Below are positions 27,541 to 35,874 of a DNA stretch of 64,000 bases, piece after piece (position 1 is the stretch's first letter; each line of letters starts with the position of its first letter). This DNA is from Duganella callida (GTDB lineage: Bacteria; Pseudomonadota; Gammaproteobacteria; Burkholderiales; Burkholderiaceae_D). Where the stretch lies: contig NZ_SPVG01000042.1 of the NCBI RefSeq assembly GCF_004614165.1, forward strand, positions 17,508 to 81,507. Direction: 5' to 3'. Below the pieces are notes generated by a model that did no database searches, was not told the origin of the DNA, and was given only the letters and a program-made list of their open reading frames with translations. Made by a program: the position numbers and the translations under genes.

Positions 27541-28979
27541 CAGTGGAATCCAACGTTTTTTTTTGCGTCCCAGCGATAGGCGCCGCCGACGTCGGTGCGG
27601 GCGTAGATCAGGCCCGGCTCGGTCTTGCTGGCGATCAGGCCGGAGACGAAGCCGCTGCCGCCGATCGAGACGTTATCCCATGCATACTGCGCTGCTGCCG
27701 GCAGCAGCTGGTTCAGCGTCGGCGCCATGGCCTTGGCCCAGATTTCGTAGCCCTTTTCGTTCGGGTGCAGCAGGTCCGGCATGATGTCTTTCGACAGCGT
27801 ACCGTCCGGCTGCAGGAAAGCCTGATTGATGTTCAGGAAGAACACTTTCTGGTTGTCGGCGTAGCCGGAGATGATGGCGTTGACCTTTTCGTTAATCTGG
27901 CGCAGCGGGTCGTCCGGCCTGGCGCCGCGCGGGAAGATCGCCAGCAGCAGGATTTTGGTGTTCGGCAGGCGCTTTTGCAGCTCGTCGATATTGCGCTTGA
28001 TGCCGATCGCCGTGGTCTTCGGGTCTTCCTGGCGGTGGCCGGTGTTGTTGGTGCCGAACATCAGCACCGCCACTTTCGGATCCAGGCCGTCGACCTCGCC
28101 ATGCTCCAGACGCCACAGGACGTTCTCGGTGCGGTCGCCGCCAAAGCCCAGGTCCAGCGCGTTCAGCGGCGCATAGTGACGCGCCCAGACCGGCGCGCCG
28201 TCCTTTTCCCAGTTGTGGGTGATCGAGTCGCCGATGAACACCACCTGCGCGCTCTTGCCCAGCTGCTTGGCCTCGGCCAGTTTGTCCTCGTGGCGCTTGG
28301 TCCACCAGTTGACCGACCACGATTCATTCAGCTTGTCCGGCGTGACCGAGACGGTCTTGTAATCGGGGCAGCTGGCGTTGGGCTTGCCGCTCATCTGGAA
28401 CTTGATGTTGGCGACCGACACCTTGCCGTTGCCGCTGCCATCCAGCGCGAATGGCTGGGTGACGGCGCTGAAGTCGTCGCCGTCGTGGTGGAAGCAGCTC
28501 AGGGAAAACACCAGGTGCTGCCAGCCCTTGCCCGCCATCGCGCGCGCCGGCACCAGATAAGGCACGCTGCGTTCGCAGTTCTCGCCACAGCGCAGCTTGA
28601 AGCTGATGCCGCCATCGGCCAGTTCCTGCACGTTGACGTCCAGCGCCAGCACGCCTTGGGCCAGGTAAGGCCGCAGATCGGCTGGCTTGCCGCCGTCGAC
28701 GCGCAGGCTGGCGTACCCGGCCTTGTTGAACTCCAGCGTCAGCGCATCGTTCTGTTTGGCCTTGGTCGTTTTGCTGACGCTGACGACACTTTCCGGCACC
28801 TTGACCTGGCGCGCGATTTCCACCTTGTCGCCCTCCAGTGTCTTGTTGGTTTCAAAATCGGCAACCTGGATGTGCCAGGAGTCCAGCGGTTTGCCGGCGT
28901 ACACCTTCAGTTCGTTGGGGGCGGCGGCCAGGGCCGATGACGACAGCAGGGCCAGGGAAACGGCAAGGCGGATATTCAT
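27540..28979 (-). CDS. secreted SGNH/GDSL esterase, 5' part of an esterase-GH74 fusion
   Basis: 479 residues with a signal peptide (to about residue 19). Residues 22-200 form a galactose-binding-like domain resembling the C-terminal module of ExoP-type glucohydrolases (LRVDGGKPADLRPYLAQG). Residues 240-428 are an SGNH esterase: Ser252 in FIGDSITHNW, block II GFGGDRTEN, block III GTNN, and Asp402/His405 in PDLLHPNEKGY. From residue 432 the first blade of GH74 begins and then the frame ends at NVGFH after the A9 run. A -1 shift there restores KKKRWIPLMDWV. The likely role is deacetylation of O-acetylated xyloglucan, coupled to GH74 cutting; this is inference. Confidence 0.87.
   Translation of the reverse strand: MNIRLAVSLALLSSSALAAAPNELKVYAGKPLDSWHIQVADFETNKTLEGDKVEIARQVKVPESVVSVSKTTKAKQNDALTLEFNKAGYASLRVDGGKPADLRPYLAQGVLALDVNVQELADGGISFKLRCGENCERSVPYLVPARAMAGKGWQHLVFSLSCFHHDGDDFSAVTQPFALDGSGNGKVSVANIKFQMSGKPNASCPDYKTVSVTPDKLNESWSVNWWTKRHEDKLAEAKQLGKSAQVVFIGDSITHNWEKDGAPVWARHYAPLNALDLGFGGDRTENVLWRLEHGEVDGLDPKVAVLMFGTNNTGHRQEDPKTTAIGIKRNIDELQKRLPNTKILLLAIFPRGARPDDPLRQINEKVNAIISGYADNQKVFFLNINQAFLQPDGTLSKDIMPDLLHPNEKGYEIWAKAMAPTLNQLLPAAAQYAWDNVSIGGSGFVSGLIASKTEPGLIYARTDVGGAYRWDAKKNVGFH
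27556..27564 (-). other. A9 slippery run at the esterase-GH74 junction
   Basis: Nine T on the + strand (nine A in the mRNA). In the upstream frame the codons are GCA AAA AAA AAC, containing the heptamer A AAA AAC that fits the X XXY YYZ rule for -1 ribosomal frameshifting. Homopolymers of this length are also known to provoke transcriptional slippage. One additional A would make the two frames continuous, so a sequencing or assembly error or a true inactivating deletion are the alternatives. Confidence 0.8.
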
Positions 28980-29037
28980 GGGGATTGTCTCGCGTATTTT
29001 TTATGCATGACATTGTGCTGGCAGCACGCCGGGCATG

Positions 29038-29057
29038 CAATTACGAATTTCACCAAT
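29038..29057 (-). promoter_or_regulatory. proposed XylR box 3 (esterase-GH74)
   Basis: Reads CAATTACGAATTTCACCAAT on the + strand, 58 bp upstream of the esterase-GH74 start codon, in the divergent region shared with the SDR gene at 29174. Its distance from the ATG is close to that of box 2 (52 bp), which supports a conserved promoter architecture. A half-site in the opposite orientation (CGTAATTAG) is seen at about 29086. Confidence 0.7.
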
Positions 29058-29173
29058 CCGCGCAATAATATATTCATTACACCGCGTAATTAGTTCTTTA
29101 CCAGCCGATGTCTTTAATGCCGGCTCGTAGAGGAATAAAGTGATCTCACCTTAACACTCATCAGGAGCAGATC

Positions 29174-29893
29174 ATGAAAAAGACCATCATCGTTACCGGC
29201 GCATCGCAAGGCATCGGCGCCGGCATCGCCAACGCCTTCCTGGCACGCGGCTACAACGTGGTTGCCACCTCGCGCAACGCCAGCAAGTCGACCGAACTGC
29301 AACAGTCGGACAGCCTGGCCGTGGTCGATGGCGACATCGGCGACGCCACCGTGGCCGCCAAAGTGGTGGAAACCGCGGTGCAGCGCTTCGGCGGCATCGA
29401 CGGCCTGGTGAACAACGCCGGCATCTTCATCGCCAAGCCGTTCACCGACTACACCAAGCAGGACTTCGACAACCTGGTGCACACCAACCTGGAAGGCACG
29501 CTGTATATCACCCAGTACGTGCTGAAGCAGCTGCTGGCGCAAAAGCGCGGCGGCAGCGTGGTCGGCATCACCACCACCCTGCTCAGCAACCCGGTGGCCA
29601 GCCTGCCGGTGGGCGTGGCCATGATGACCAAGGGCGGCATGACCGGCGCCAGCGTCAACCTGGCGCTGGAATACGCCAAGGATGGCATCCGCTTCAACCT
29701 GGTGGCGCCGGGCATCGTCGATACGCCGATGCACAAGGAAACCCCGCGCGATTTCATGAAATCCCTGTCGCCGATGGGCAGCTACGCCACCACCAGGCAG
29801 ATCGCCGACGCCGTGGTCTACCTGACCGAGGCCGAACACGTCACCGGCGAAACCCTGAACGTGGGCGGCGGTGCCCAGCGCGGTCACTGGTAA
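29174..29893 (+). CDS. SDR family oxidoreductase with altered active site
   Basis: 239 residues with a clear SDR Rossmann start (TGASQGIGAGIANAF), NNAG motif and C-terminal VTGETLNVGGGAQ. The usual YxxxK active site is replaced by AMMTK: Lys is kept but the position of the catalytic Tyr is Ala, and the Ser region reads GITTTLLS. It may therefore be a binding or regulatory SDR, or use another residue. A Shine-Dalgarno AGGAG precedes the ATG. It is divergent from the esterase-GH74 gene and ends at a strong terminator, so it is a single-gene unit. Function unknown. Confidence 0.85.
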   Translation: MKKTIIVTGASQGIGAGIANAFLARGYNVVATSRNASKSTELQQSDSLAVVDGDIGDATVAAKVVETAVQRFGGIDGLVNNAGIFIAKPFTDYTKQDFDNLVHTNLEGTLYITQYVLKQLLAQKRGGSVVGITTTLLSNPVASLPVGVAMMTKGGMTGASVNLALEYAKDGIRFNLVAPGIVDTPMHKETPRDFMKSLSPMGSYATTRQIADAVVYLTEAEHVTGETLNVGGGAQRGHW

Positions 29894-29923
29894 CCTGCAT
29901 CTGTTGCGTAAGCAATACATTCA

Positions 29924-29953
29924 ATGGCGCCCGCGCGGGGCGCCATTTTTTTT
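29924..29953 (+). terminator. Rho-independent terminator after the SDR gene
   Basis: A 9-bp perfect GC-rich stem (ATGGCGCCC / GGGCGCCAT) with a 5-nt loop, followed by a run of T on the + strand. It lies about 30 bp after the SDR stop. Confidence 0.85.
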
Positions 29954-30182
29954 GCCCGCGAAACAATGTCAATAATGATAGACTTATTTACAAGCTCGAC
30001 TTTGGGAATAGAGACGCTCTGGCCGTGCGGAATCGCACATTGTGCCAGACTGAGCCTTACTACAATCAATCCCACTGCAATGAAGAAACAAGCAATGTTG
30101 ATTCGCAAAATATAGCGCGCTCCGTCTTGCCCGGCGACGCCAGCGCTGCTCTCGTTTGTCCGGCAATTCTAGGAGAAGTACC

Positions 30183-30848
30183 ATGCGCTCGCCCGTGCGT
30201 TCCTGCCTGCTCGTCTGCCTGACCCTTGCTGCCTCGGTAGCAAACGCGCAGACCAAACTCGATCAAAGCCAGACCATGAATCTGCTGCCCATGGGCGGTT
30301 TTTACCAGACCGGGCTGGCGCAGTCGTTCCAGACGTCGGCCGATATGATCGCCGGCGCCGGCATCCAGCTGTGGCCGCGCGCCGAGGAAAGCGGTCCTGT
30401 CACCATCGCGCTGTGGGACGCTTTGCCGACCCAGGGCGGCACCAAGCTGGCCGAGGGCACATCCAAGGGCACGCCCGATCTGTGGGTGGATGTGTTCTGG
30501 TCGCCGGTGACGGCGGTCGCCAACAAGACTTACTACCTGACCTTAAGCAGCGACACCGAGATCTTCATCGTCGGCGGCATGACCGACAACTACAGCAAGG
30601 GCATGGCCTACGCCAACGACTACACGGCCTTTGCGCAATACGACTACACCTTCCGCACTTTTTCCGCGCCGCGGCCGGTGATCGATGCGCCGCCACCGGC
30701 CGTGCCTGAACCAGCCTCGGTCGCCATGCTGCTGGCCGGCCTGGGTGTGTTGAGCCTGGCTCGACGCCGCAAGACCGCGCAGGCCGCGCCGGCGCCCGCC
30801 TACGACACGTCCAAGCCGATCAATTACGGCATGATGAGCTGGCTGTAA
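30183..30848 (+). CDS. PEP-CTERM sorting domain protein
   Basis: 221 residues. A signal peptide (SCLLVCLTLAASVANAQ) is followed by a small beta-rich domain (about residues 25-165, in the style of choice-of-anchor or DUF4082-like modules). The C-terminal sorting signal VPEPASVAMLLAGLGVLSLARRRK is the PEP-CTERM tag cleaved by an exosortase. A 20-residue tail after the Arg cluster is longer than usual. The ATG at 30183 has AGGAGA just upstream; an earlier in-frame start would spoil the signal peptide. Such proteins are exported surface or biofilm matrix components. The 3' end overlaps the convergent TPR gene by 25 bp. Confidence 0.88.
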   Translation: MRSPVRSCLLVCLTLAASVANAQTKLDQSQTMNLLPMGGFYQTGLAQSFQTSADMIAGAGIQLWPRAEESGPVTIALWDALPTQGGTKLAEGTSKGTPDLWVDVFWSPVTAVANKTYYLTLSSDTEIFIVGGMTDNYSKGMAYANDYTAFAQYDYTFRTFSAPRPVIDAPPPAVPEPASVAMLLAGLGVLSLARRRKTAQAAPAPAYDTSKPINYGMMSWL

Positions 30849-33001
30849 GGTGTGCCCGCAAGGTCTGCGGCAACGGCGTCCATGACCGTCGCCCAGTCGC
30901 CGCGCTGCGCCTGACGGTACAGCGTGGCGCTGGGATACCACGGGCTGCCGCTACCCTGCTCCAGCCAGCGCCATTCGAATGGCTGCTGCGCCATGATCCA
31001 CACTGGCCGGCCCAGCGCACCGGCCAGGTGGGCCACGCTGGTATCGACCGAGATTACCAAGTCCAGCAGCGCACACAGCGCGGCGGTGTCGCTGAAGTCA
31101 TGCAACTGACCGGCCAACTGGCGCACGGGCAGCGTATCGAGCAGCGCCTGGTCGTCCGGGCGCACCTCCTTCTGCAAACTGATGAATTCGCACTGATCCG
31201 AGAAAATGCGGGCGAATACCGCCAGCGGGATGCTGCGGTGGGCGTCGTTCGGATTGTCCGGATTGCCGCCCCAGACCACGCCGACGCGCAACTTGCGCCG
31301 CTCCCCCAGCCGCGCGCGCCACTGCGCGACCTTGGCCGGATCGCTGGACAGATAGGGCACGTCATGCGGCACCGTCGCCAGCGTGGTGGCGAAGGCCAGC
31401 GGCAGGCTCATCAACGGTATCTGGTAGTCGAAGGCAGGCAGCGGTTCGTCGCGGACGACGACCCGTGCCACGCCCGGCAGCGTCGCCATCAACGCGGCCA
31501 GCGGCTTTTTGACTTCCAATATCACACTGGCGCCGCGCGCGGCGACCAGCGGCGCATAGCGGCAGAACTGGATGGCGTCGCCCAGGCCCTGCTCCATGTG
31601 CAGCAGGATGGTCTTGCCCTGCAACGGTTCGCGTCCGCTCCAGCGCGCTTGCCGGAACTGGCGGCGGCCTTTGTAGACGCTTAGCGTTTCCGCCTTCCAG
31701 CGCCACTCGTACTCGCGCCAACCGCGCTCGAAGTCGCCGCGGCGCAGATGCACCAGCGCCTGGTTCCAGTGCGCCAGCGCGTTGTCCGGATCGAGCTTGA
31801 GCGCCTGCGCGTAATTTTCCATGGCGCGGTCAGCCTGACCGATCTGATCCAGCAGGCTGCCGAGATTCGTGTAGGTCTCGGAATGGCGCGGCGCCAGGGC
31901 CACCGCCTGTTCATAGGAGCCCAGCGCGTCGTCATAGCGCCGGGCGGAACGCAGGATGAAGCCGCGCGTCAGGTGAAGGCTGGCGTTATCCGGCTGCAGC
32001 GCCAGGGCGCGGCCGATGCTGGCCAGCGCCTCGTCGCGCCGCGCGGCGGTATTGAGCACCTGGGCGTGCAGCTGCCAGATGGCGGCGTCGGCATCGTCCA
32101 GTTCCAGCATGGCGGCGTACGCGCGCGCGGCCGACTGCGGCCGGCCGGCGTCCTGCAACTCCTTGCCAAACTGACGGTAACCGGCGAGGAACCGGGCCAC
32201 CTGCTGGCGGTCGTCCGCCGAACGGGTCAAGGCGGCACGCTGCTTGTAGGCCAGCGCCAGCTCAGGGTGGAGGCGGATCGCCTGGTCGTAGCATTGCAGC
32301 GCTTCCTGCGGGCGTCCGCGCGCTTGCAGCAGCAGGCCCAGCTTGTAATGCGCATCGGCGTATTCGGGCACCAGCGCCAGCGCCTGGCGATAGCTGGCAT
32401 CCGCCTCGTCCGGGCGGCCCAGCGCCAGCAGGATATCGCCGCGGTGGCTCAAAGCTTCGATATTGTGCGGATTGCACGCCAGCGCCTGTTGCGCGCTGTG
32501 CAGCGCGTCGTCATGCCGTCCAAGCTGCACGAGCACGGCGGCGCGGTTGCTCCACGCCTGATCGTCGCCCTGGTGCAGCGCCAGTGCGCGCTCGTAGCTG
32601 TGCAGCGCGTCGGCATTGCGCTGTGCCGCCTGCAGGGCGACGCCGCGATTGAACCAGACATCGGCGTGGTCCGCATTCAGCGCCAGCGCGTGGTCATAGC
32701 TGCGCAGCGCATCGTCGATATGCTGCATCTCGCGCTGAGCATTGCCCAGGTCGCTATGCACGCCCGCATGACCGGGATCGACCGCCAGCGCGGAACGGAA
32801 GAAGCCCGCCGCCATGTCGTAGTTGCCGACCTGGAAGGCCACGATGCCGACGTGGTGCAAGGCGCCGAAGTGGCCGGGCGCCAGCTTGAGCACCTGCTCA
32901 TAGGTTTGCATGGCCCGGGCGAAGTCGCCCTGGCTGTGCAGCTGCAGGCCTTGCGAGAACAGTTGCTCGGCCTGGGAAATGGATGGATGTGGATTCGCCA
33001 T
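30824..33001 (-). CDS. TPR protein with glycosyltransferase-like C-terminal domain
   Basis: 725 residues. About residues 8-440 are tandem tetratricopeptide repeats (for example GDFARAMQTYEQVLKLAPGH and FALYDHALALN-like units). The remaining 280 residues resemble GT41/GT9 domains: HMEQGLGDAIQFCRYAPLV, RVGVVWGGNPDNPND, and the nucleotide-sugar binding end ISVDTSVAHLAGALGRPVW. Related proteins include O-GlcNAc-transferase-like enzymes, but a particular acceptor cannot be named. No signal peptide is seen. It has the same direction as the GH43-MFS pair and starts 8 bp before the GH43 stop, so it may be read from the same transcript. Confidence 0.83.
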   Translation of the reverse strand: MANPHPSISQAEQLFSQGLQLHSQGDFARAMQTYEQVLKLAPGHFGALHHVGIVAFQVGNYDMAAGFFRSALAVDPGHAGVHSDLGNAQREMQHIDDALRSYDHALALNADHADVWFNRGVALQAAQRNADALHSYERALALHQGDDQAWSNRAAVLVQLGRHDDALHSAQQALACNPHNIEALSHRGDILLALGRPDEADASYRQALALVPEYADAHYKLGLLLQARGRPQEALQCYDQAIRLHPELALAYKQRAALTRSADDRQQVARFLAGYRQFGKELQDAGRPQSAARAYAAMLELDDADAAIWQLHAQVLNTAARRDEALASIGRALALQPDNASLHLTRGFILRSARRYDDALGSYEQAVALAPRHSETYTNLGSLLDQIGQADRAMENYAQALKLDPDNALAHWNQALVHLRRGDFERGWREYEWRWKAETLSVYKGRRQFRQARWSGREPLQGKTILLHMEQGLGDAIQFCRYAPLVAARGASVILEVKKPLAALMATLPGVARVVVRDEPLPAFDYQIPLMSLPLAFATTLATVPHDVPYLSSDPAKVAQWRARLGERRKLRVGVVWGGNPDNPNDAHRSIPLAVFARIFSDQCEFISLQKEVRPDDQALLDTLPVRQLAGQLHDFSDTAALCALLDLVISVDTSVAHLAGALGRPVWIMAQQPFEWRWLEQGSGSPWYPSATLYRQAQRGDWATVMDAVAADLAGTPYSQLIMP

Positions 33002-33009
33002 GCCGCCGA

Positions 33010-34632
33010 TTATATAGGCGGATTCAGGCGGTAAGGCCGCTCCTCGTAGCTGAAATGGTCAAAGTCGGCGTGCAGGCCGGCGCCGGACATGTCCTGGCAC
33101 GCCATGCCGACAAAGGCGCCGGTAAAGTTGGGCATGCCGGGCGCGTTGGCCTCGTCGGACAGAATGCTGGCGTCAAACTGCTGCGGCAGCCATTGCCATG
33201 CACCGTCGGCCAGGCGATAACCGAAGTGCAGACGCTCCTCGTCCACTTCCACGCGCAGTTGCACCGGCACGCCGGCCGGTATCGGCACCGGTACGGTGAA
33301 GGTATCGGTCTGCACGTGATTGGGCAGGCTGCTCATCACGCGCAGATGCTTGCCGTTCTCGTCATCGTGGCTGATGTACAGGTAGTGAAACTTGGCGGCG
33401 CCGTAGTAGCAGACCAGTCCGGCCTGCTGCTGGTAATGCTCGGGCTCGAATTCGAGCACGGTAGACGCACTGTAGCAATGCGCCTGCTGGCGGCGCGCGA
33501 CCAGCGCCTGACGGAACTGGCTGCCGATGCTTTCGCGCCCATACAGGCGCAGATAACCGGCGCGCGCGGTCAGGCTGAACAGTTCTTCCGGCCACGGCGT
33601 GCGCAGCCATTGGAAGGCCAGCGGCAGCCGGGCGTCGTCGAAATCCTCGCGCACGGGCGCCGGCGGGAAGCGGTGTTCCGGCAGACCGGGCGCTTCGGCC
33701 TCGCGCTGCGGCGCGGCGGCGCGCAGCCAGCCGTCATCGTCCCACTGCATGCGCTGGATGGCCGTCTCGCGGCCCAGCGTGCAGGTGCCGCGATTGCGCA
33801 GCGGGCGGCCACACAGGTAGACCATGTAGGTCTGGCCGTCCGGCGTTTCGACCAGATCGGCATGGCCGGCGCGCTGCAGGTCCAGGTCGGGCCGGTTGCG
33901 CGAGGTCAGGATGGTCTGCTGCGGATGCAACTCGTACGGGCCATGCAGGTCGCGTGCTCGCGCCATGGTCACGCCGTGGTTCCAGCCGGTGCCGCCTTCC
34001 GCGGTAAACAAGTAGTAATAGCCGTTGCGCTTGTACAGGTGCGGCGCTTCGGTCAGGCCGTGCGGCGTGCCCTTGAAGATGTTCTCGCGCTTGCCGATCA
34101 GCTTGCGTTCTTGCGGCGAATATTCCTGCATCACGATGCCGGCGAAGCGGTTGCCGCCGGGGCGATGGTCCCACAGCTGGTTCAGCAGATACTTGCGGCC
34201 ATCGTCATCGTGGAACAGCGAGGGATCGAAACCGCTGCTGTTCAGATAGACCGGGTCCGACCAGGGGCCTTCGATACTCGGGCTGGTCACCAGGTAGTTA
34301 TGAAAATCGCGCAGCGACGCGCTGCCGGTCGCCGCGCCGCTGGAGGTGCGGCCGTAGCGTTTGACGTCGGTGTAGATCAGCCAGAACAGCCCATCCGCGT
34401 AAGTCAGGCAAGGCGCCCAGACGCCGCAGGAATCGGGCGCGCCCAACATGTTGAGCTGGCTGGCGCGCGTGAGCGGCCGCGTCAGCAGACGCCAGTTGAC
34501 CAGGTCACGCGAGTGATGGATCTGCACGCCGGGATACCATTCGAAAGTCGAGGTGGCGATGTAGTAATCGTCGCCCACGCGCACGATGGACGGATCGGGA
34601 TTGAAGCCGGGAAGAATGGGATTTTGTATCAT
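33010..34632 (-). CDS. glycoside hydrolase family 43 beta-xylosidase
   Basis: 540 residues without signal peptide. It has the five-bladed GH43 propeller with the general base Asp in NPILPGFNPDPSIVRVGDDY, the pKa modulator Asp in SSGFDPSLF, and the acid Glu in GLTEAPHLYK. A C-terminal concanavalin-like domain (XynB-type, HYQQQAGLVCYYG, LRVEVDEERLHFGY) completes the usual length of cytoplasmic beta-xylosidases. It would release xylose from short xylo-oligosaccharides. Its ATG overlaps the stop of the MFS gene, so importer and enzyme are translated together. This suggests the MFS imports a xylo-oligosaccharide or a related glycoside. Confidence 0.92.
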   Translation of the reverse strand: MIQNPILPGFNPDPSIVRVGDDYYIATSTFEWYPGVQIHHSRDLVNWRLLTRPLTRASQLNMLGAPDSCGVWAPCLTYADGLFWLIYTDVKRYGRTSSGAATGSASLRDFHNYLVTSPSIEGPWSDPVYLNSSGFDPSLFHDDDGRKYLLNQLWDHRPGGNRFAGIVMQEYSPQERKLIGKRENIFKGTPHGLTEAPHLYKRNGYYYLFTAEGGTGWNHGVTMARARDLHGPYELHPQQTILTSRNRPDLDLQRAGHADLVETPDGQTYMVYLCGRPLRNRGTCTLGRETAIQRMQWDDDGWLRAAAPQREAEAPGLPEHRFPPAPVREDFDDARLPLAFQWLRTPWPEELFSLTARAGYLRLYGRESIGSQFRQALVARRQQAHCYSASTVLEFEPEHYQQQAGLVCYYGAAKFHYLYISHDDENGKHLRVMSSLPNHVQTDTFTVPVPIPAGVPVQLRVEVDEERLHFGYRLADGAWQWLPQQFDASILSDEANAPGMPNFTGAFVGMACQDMSGAGLHADFDHFSYEERPYRLNPPI

Positions 34633-35873
34633 ACGGTTTTCTCGCGTACCAAAGTCCAGAGCAGCACCGCCGCCACCAGGTCCAGCACGGCCAGGCTGAT
34701 AAAGAACGGCGTGTAGCCGATGGTGGCCATCAGGCCGCCGATCAGCAGGGAAAACAGCAGCAGGCCGAAGTTGCCGAAGGTGCCGCACATGCCGGCCACC
34801 GTCGCCACTTCGTTGCGGCGGAACAGATCGGACGACATGGTGATGACGGTGACCGACAGGGTCTGGTGCGCAAAGCCGGCCAGGCTGAGCAAGGCGATCG
34901 CCGCGTACGGGCTCTCCACGAAACCGACAAAAGCCACACCCATCATCATGCAGGCGCCCAAGGTAAACGCGCCGCGCCGGGCGTTGATCAGGCGGACACC
35001 GCGCTTCTGCAGCGCCAGCACCACGGCCGGCCCGAACAGGCAGCCGAGGTCGGCGGCCAGAAACGGCAGCCAGGCGAACATGGCGATCTGTTTCAGATCG
35101 AAGTGGCGCACCGTGGTCAGGTACAGCGGCACCCAGAACGACAACGTGCCCCAGGCCGGATCGGCCAGGAAGCGCGGCAGCGCGATGCCCCAGAAATTGC
35201 GCATCTTTAGAATGCTGAGGATGGACGGCTTGCCACCGGAGCCCTGCAGATGCTGTTCCTGCCCGGCGGCGATATGCTGCGCCTCCTCGGCCGACAGGCG
35301 CTTGTGGCGCGCCGGCGCATCGTACAGCAGCAGCCACACCGCCACCCAGACCAGACCGAGCGCGCCGGTGATCACAAACGCCGACTGCCAGTTGTAATGC
35401 AGGATGGCCCACACCACCAGCGGCGGCGCCAGCATCGAGCCGAACGAGGCGCCGATGTTGAAGATGCCGCCGGCCATGCCGCGTTCCCTGGCCGGGAACC
35501 ATTCGGATACCGTCTTCATGCCGGCCGGATTGGCCGAGCCTTCCGCCAACCCGAGCAGGCCGCGCAGGAAGGCCAGCGTCTGCCAGTTTGTCGCCAGCCC
35601 GTGCGCCATGCAGACCAGCGACCAGGCCGACGCGAACAGGGCGAAGCCGAACTTCAAGCCGATCACATCGAGCACGTAGCCGCACAATGGCTGCAGCATG
35701 ATCATGCCCTGGAAGGCCGCCGTGATGTACGAGTATTCCTTGGTGCTGATGTGCAGATCGGTCAGCAAAGTCGGCGCCGCCACCGACAGCGTGCTGCGCG
35801 TCAAATAGTTGATCACCGCGCCGAGCATGATCAGCCCGATCATCCACCACCGTAGTCCCCTGATCTTATGCAT
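34629..35873 (-). CDS. MFS transporter (ACS/hexuronate transporter type)
   Basis: 414 residues with about 12 membrane helices. The start RWWMIGLIMLGAVINYLTRS and the motif FLRGLLGLAEGSANPAGMK match the anion:cation symporter group (ExuT/hexuronate-like). The ATG at 35873 begins the family N-terminus; a start 42 bp earlier is possible but unsupported, and no clear Shine-Dalgarno is seen at either. It is followed directly by GH43, indicating a carbohydrate or sugar-acid substrate. Two copies of a palindrome centred on TTGCGCAA lie in the promoter region. Confidence 0.88.
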   Translation of the reverse strand: MHKIRGLRWWMIGLIMLGAVINYLTRSTLSVAAPTLLTDLHISTKEYSYITAAFQGMIMLQPLCGYVLDVIGLKFGFALFASAWSLVCMAHGLATNWQTLAFLRGLLGLAEGSANPAGMKTVSEWFPARERGMAGGIFNIGASFGSMLAPPLVVWAILHYNWQSAFVITGALGLVWVAVWLLLYDAPARHKRLSAEEAQHIAAGQEQHLQGSGGKPSILSILKMRNFWGIALPRFLADPAWGTLSFWVPLYLTTVRHFDLKQIAMFAWLPFLAADLGCLFGPAVVLALQKRGVRLINARRGAFTLGACMMMGVAFVGFVESPYAAIALLSLAGFAHQTLSVTVITMSSDLFRRNEVATVAGMCGTFGNFGLLLFSLLIGGLMATIGYTPFFISLAVLDLVAAVLLWTLVREKTV

Positions 35874-35874
35874 G

